From Sesamum alatum (Eukaryota; Streptophyta; Magnoliopsida; Lamiales; Pedaliaceae), in NCBI GenBank assembly GCA_034509735.1, contig JACGWO010000012.1:21171188-21235187 (forward strand): 64,000 bases of DNA, given 5' to 3'. The translations under genes and the position numbers were made by a program. Below, piece after piece: positions 60,821-64,000 of this stretch. The notes beneath the pieces were generated by a model. That model saw nothing but the letters and a program-made list of their open reading frames with translations. It searched no databases and was not told the DNA's origin. Numbering within the stretch: the stretch's first letter is position 1; every line of letters begins with the position of its first letter.

Positions 60821-61604
60821 GGTGGCGGCGGCGGAGGGTGGGGTTGGAGTGGTGGGTGTGAGTTTGTTGCAAGGGAACGAAGACTCATCGCGTCGGGGTC
60901 TTTCTTGCCGGAAGAGGAATTTGGAGAATATGGGAATGCGGGTGTTACTCAAATACTGTGTAAAAGGACCAACATTAATTGAAGGGCAAAAAAGTAACAC
61001 CGCACATACTCCAACATTGAGTTCGACGTAGTAAATGTTGTATCATACAATTGATTGGATAAATGCTCAAACAAGATGATGATAGTAAACAACAATATAG
61101 GATAATTTTGTAGAACTTAATTTCAATAATAGTAGGGGCCTACTATTATGCAAGACTACTCAGTAAAGTAAACATGACCCTAATTTTTAAACTATCTTAT
61201 GGATTGTTGCAATTAATTTTAAATTCGTTTAATATGAAATTCTTTCACCATAGTTTTTCTTTAAATTCGAATATTTTTCTATAAATTCAACCTCACTGAA
61301 AAATGTTACACTTGTATTTAAATATATATACATTAGAACACAACAATCATAGCTTTAATTAGCAATCAAATGATACTTACTTTTCATGATATTTGTATAT
61401 GCCGGTGACTCTATTTATGGTAAGCTATGTGAAATTACCACTTTATACATCTTCTAACTCTAGTGGCTATTAAATTACTTGTCAAGGGTGATTTGGTAAT
61501 ATCACACCTTCCTATCATTATTTGTTGTTTTTTTGAGATAGAAATAGTAATTACATATTCCATCAATATTTGAATAAATCGAAATAGAAGCAAACATTAT
61601 ATTA

Positions 61605-61690
61605 TTATCCACATATCTAGTGGAATTCGAACCAGTAACCTCGAATTAAGTTATGAGATCTTAATTTTAACTACTCAGCTAAGATATCAT
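61605..61690 (-). repeat. SINE-like tRNA-derived fragment
   Basis: On the minus strand TAGCTGAGTAGTTAAAATTAAG is followed by GAGGTTACTGGTTCGAATTCC, an A-box/B-box-like pair. Ends are uncertain. Confidence 0.4.
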
Positions 61691-61999
61691 TGACCATCGC
61701 GTGTTTGATAAATTAAGGCTCTTTGTTTAGCTCAATCGTTACGTAATCGACTATAAAAGAATCAATTTTAAAAAAATATGAATGATGTTAGAATTCATAA
61801 TTTCATAGTTAATTATATATATACTATTATATAAAAGAAATCTCTTTTTTACTCACAAATGGCGATTAATGACACTACCTCACCATTTTTTTGTAATACC
61901 AAAAGTAACCCAAAATTGATATGATAACTACTTTATTCAATTTTCCAAAATTTATATTAATTTATAAATTAATTTTTTCTTTCTTTTCTTCTTTTTTTA

Positions 62000-62279
62000 G
62001 GGATAATTACATTTACACCCCATGACCTATTGTCTATTTACACAAATCACCCTTGCCTTTTGTATAATTATAGAAACCACCCTTGATAGCAAAAAAATAG
62101 GGATAGTTTGTGTAATAATGTCGATACTTTTGAAGGGTGTAAGTATAATTTTCTAAAAAATAGAGGTGGTTTGTGTATATGATGCTTATATTTTTAGTGA
62201 GTGTATGTGTAATTATTTAAAAGGTAGGGGTGGTTTGTGTAAACAAATCATATGTTAGGGGGTGTAAATGTAATTATCC
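62000..62279. mobile_element. Mutator-like MITE, sister of 20009 and 51632 copies
   Basis: A 280 bp element opening GGGATAATTACATTTACACC and closing GGGGTGTAAATGTAATTATCC. The flanks are T runs, so the 9 bp duplication is only compatible and not proven. It shares TGTCTATTTACACAAATCACCC with its relatives. Confidence 0.7.
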
Positions 62280-62726
62280 TTTTTTTTTAATGCGATGTGT
62301 TAGTTTCTATATTTTACTCTTATTTATAATATATTTTAAAGTGTAAAAAATTATTTAGTATATCCACGTAGGAACGGCTAGTAAATAATAATTAAACATC
62401 ATGTATAAAATTAATAAATTAATCAAAAAATTATTTAACGAGCATAATGAATAACTATTAAAAGAACAATTGTAATAAGATTAAAAACTAGAAATTACAA
62501 TTTATACAAAAAATTAATAAAATTCAATTGTTATACTGAAATTTGAACTGCCCAATCATAGGGGAAAAGGGTTAAAAACGATAAGAAAAAGTGAGGCAGC
62601 ATTGATTATTTCTGCCTGGCTTTCTTTCTTCGTTAGCATCGCTTTTGTTCTGCACAAAGCTTTCAGAACTGAAATTCTCAGTCACTTCTGTTCCACCACC
62701 AGAATTCTCCTTTTCTTCACTTTCAC

Positions 62727-63825
62727 ATGGCTGCCTGTAAGTTCTCTCTCTCTCTCTCTCTATCCAAATATGCAGACTCAAGAGCTTGGCTCTAAACAGT
62801 TATGATTTTATGCCGCGTTTATATCGGACGTACCTGTTGATTTCTTGTTTGTTTGGCTCACATGGCGTCTATTAATCGTATGCCCTACGTATTTCTGTGA
62901 TGGGTATCGTTTTTTTCCCTCATTTTATTGGGTTTTATGCCTTGGCTCCGCGGGAATTTCGTCTCCACTTGATTTTGCATTTGGGCCAAATTGGAGTGTG
63001 TTTGATGATGTTTTTCTGGTGATGATTTCTGTTTCAGGTGGTTTTGGGACTTCAGGCCTTAGAGTTGCGAACTTGGATTTGGGTTCTGTTAGACCCAAAT
63101 TCAGCAATTTGCATGGTTTGAGGACTCAAAAGATTGTTCAGTTTGATGGTTTGCTGTTGTCAATCAGATCAAAGAAGACAAGAATTGAGTGCCTAAGTTC
63201 GAATTCTGGAGCTGATTGTGAGTTCATTTCCTGTGTATATGGCAACTGTTTGCATTACGTTTTGAATGCTAACTTGTTGAAGTAATGTCCTCCTTTTGCC
63301 TCTGATGATTATGTTTTGTTAAAAAACTACTGTTTTTTGTATTCTTTCTGACTTTATAAAGGTGAACTTGTTATGTGAAGGTGGTATAGCATCTTATAAG
63401 GTATTAAAAGGAAAAAACTTGAGAGATCATCATAGAATCAGTTTTTTGTTTCTGGGCATTGATTTGAGATGCAGAGTTCTTGATGTATATGAATTGGTTT
63501 ATAATGGTGAACTACGGCCTTCAGAAAGAAAACTGGAAGAAGCTTTTAAATGCACGTGTGCAGAAGAAATATAAGTGGAAGAAAAGGATAAAGAAAATAG
63601 TGAAATCGCTGATAAGAAAACCGATATCTTTTCGTTCTTTATTCTATGAGTAGTGGTGTTGATGGAATTTGCAGATGACATTAGTGCTATTACAACTGTT
63701 ACTATTTCCCTTTCTTATCCTTGTTTTTATTTCAATAAGCAAAAGGCAGTACCAATTTGGAGGACAATTCTGAAGAGGCTGTGTCCTCGGATGCTCTAAG
63801 CACACTTATCCCAAATTCATTTGAG
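62727..63825 (+). CDS. BADC-like biotin/lipoyl-attachment protein, 5' part only
   Basis: Inferred exons are 62727-62736 (ATGGCTGCCT), 63038-63217 and about 63740-63825, with the gene continuing past 64000. The joined start reads MAACGFGTSGLRVANLDLGS, then KFSNLHGLRTQKIVQFDG. It is Ser/Arg-rich and poor in acids, like a plastid transit peptide. Exon 3 reads NLEDNSEEAVSSDALSTLIP then NSFE. This order resembles plant BADC proteins, inactive relatives of the biotin carboxyl carrier protein that lower plastid acetyl-CoA carboxylase activity. The diagnostic biotinyl-like domain lies outside the window, so the call rests on the N-terminal pattern. The exon 3 acceptor (AATAAG at 63739) is one of two in-phase choices. 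The first intron, right after ten coding bases, is firm by phase. Confidence 0.62.
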
Positions 63826-64000
63826 GTGAGTTGCTGTTATTTGCAGGGCCAATGGTTCTGTGCACCTGTAATGTTGCTGATAAGCTGTTTCTTGGTTTGT
63901 TTTCTTTCTGTGTGTTGCTTGCTTGAAAGGTCTAGAGCAGTGAAAGAAAAGATACCTAAAAGTGCCAAAAGATTTTGCAAAAGGAACCTAGCGCAATCTG

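Larger units (their letters stand above)
61010..62560. other. Mostly gene-free region before the BADC-like gene
   Basis: AT-rich, with a minus-strand SINE-like piece near 61605-61690 and a MITE at 62000-62279. No gene is seen. Confidence 0.45.

Noticed and set aside
62845..63037. Hydrophobic N-terminal extension of the BADC-like exon from ATG 62845
   Set aside because: It is intronic. The ten-base exon at 62727 joins in phase and gives the transit-peptide-like start expected for the family.
1..64000. CRISPR arrays, prophage, operons, rRNA or intact tRNA genes
   Set aside because: Nothing of these kinds is visible. Repeats are transposon or microsatellite in nature, and tRNA-like boxes occur only in degraded SINE-like pieces.

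Overview
This window is nuclear DNA from a flowering plant, most likely a eudicot. The evidence is AT-rich intergenic DNA, short GT-AG introns, plant-only protein families (DUF642, DUF1644, a BADC-like plastid protein) and dense small DNA transposons of plant type. The species cannot be fixed from sequence alone.

Genes, left to right: (1) the 3' exons of a BOR-type boron transporter (932-2421, +), whose 5' part is missing or left of the window; (2) an intronless conserved 120-aa plant protein of unknown function (5473-5835, +); (3) a secreted cell-wall DUF642 protein of 369 aa in three exons (14836-17331, +); (4) mitochondrial cytochrome c1 of complex III, 320 aa in eight exons (19818-24574, -); (5) cytochrome c oxidase subunit 5b, 167 aa in six exons (39543-42855, +); (6) a DUF1644 RING-like zinc-finger protein of 432 aa with an Arg/Ser-rich repeat tail (47401-48699, -); (7) a small LEA-like protein of 166 aa in three exons (52323-53408, +); (8) the K63-specific deubiquitinase BRCC36, 424 aa in ten exons, with one intron that reads best as a U12-type AT-AC intron (55241-59918, -); (9) a truncated copy of the N-terminus of an OST3/OST6 oligosaccharyltransferase subunit (60572-60820, -); (10) the first exons of a BADC-like biotin/lipoyl-attachment protein running off the right edge (62727-63825, +). 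The exon models were built by hand from splice sites, reading phase and remembered family sequence. All close without frameshift.

The rest is mostly transposon debris, and much of it is well delimited. At least ten small inverted-repeat (foldback) elements are flanked by 9-10 bp target duplications, several of them perfect, which is the Mutator-like signature. They belong to a few related families and sit in introns of the boron transporter, cytochrome c1 and LEA genes as well as between genes. There are also hAT-type elements with approximate 8 bp duplications, a Tourist/Harbinger-like MITE flanked by TTA, a solo LTR (TG...CA, 5 bp duplication) nested inside a Mutator-like element, a 5'-truncated L1-type LINE with a 13 bp duplication and poly(A), and several tRNA-derived SINE-like pieces. 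Two stretches, 17-25 kb and 38-63 kb, are relatively gene-rich. 25-38 kb is essentially gene-free.

No operon-like or defence-like system is present. The most unusual signals are the AT-AC intron in BRCC36, the uniform 9-bp-duplication foldback population, the nested insertions, and the truncated OST3 copy with duplicated filler sequence at its breakpoint.
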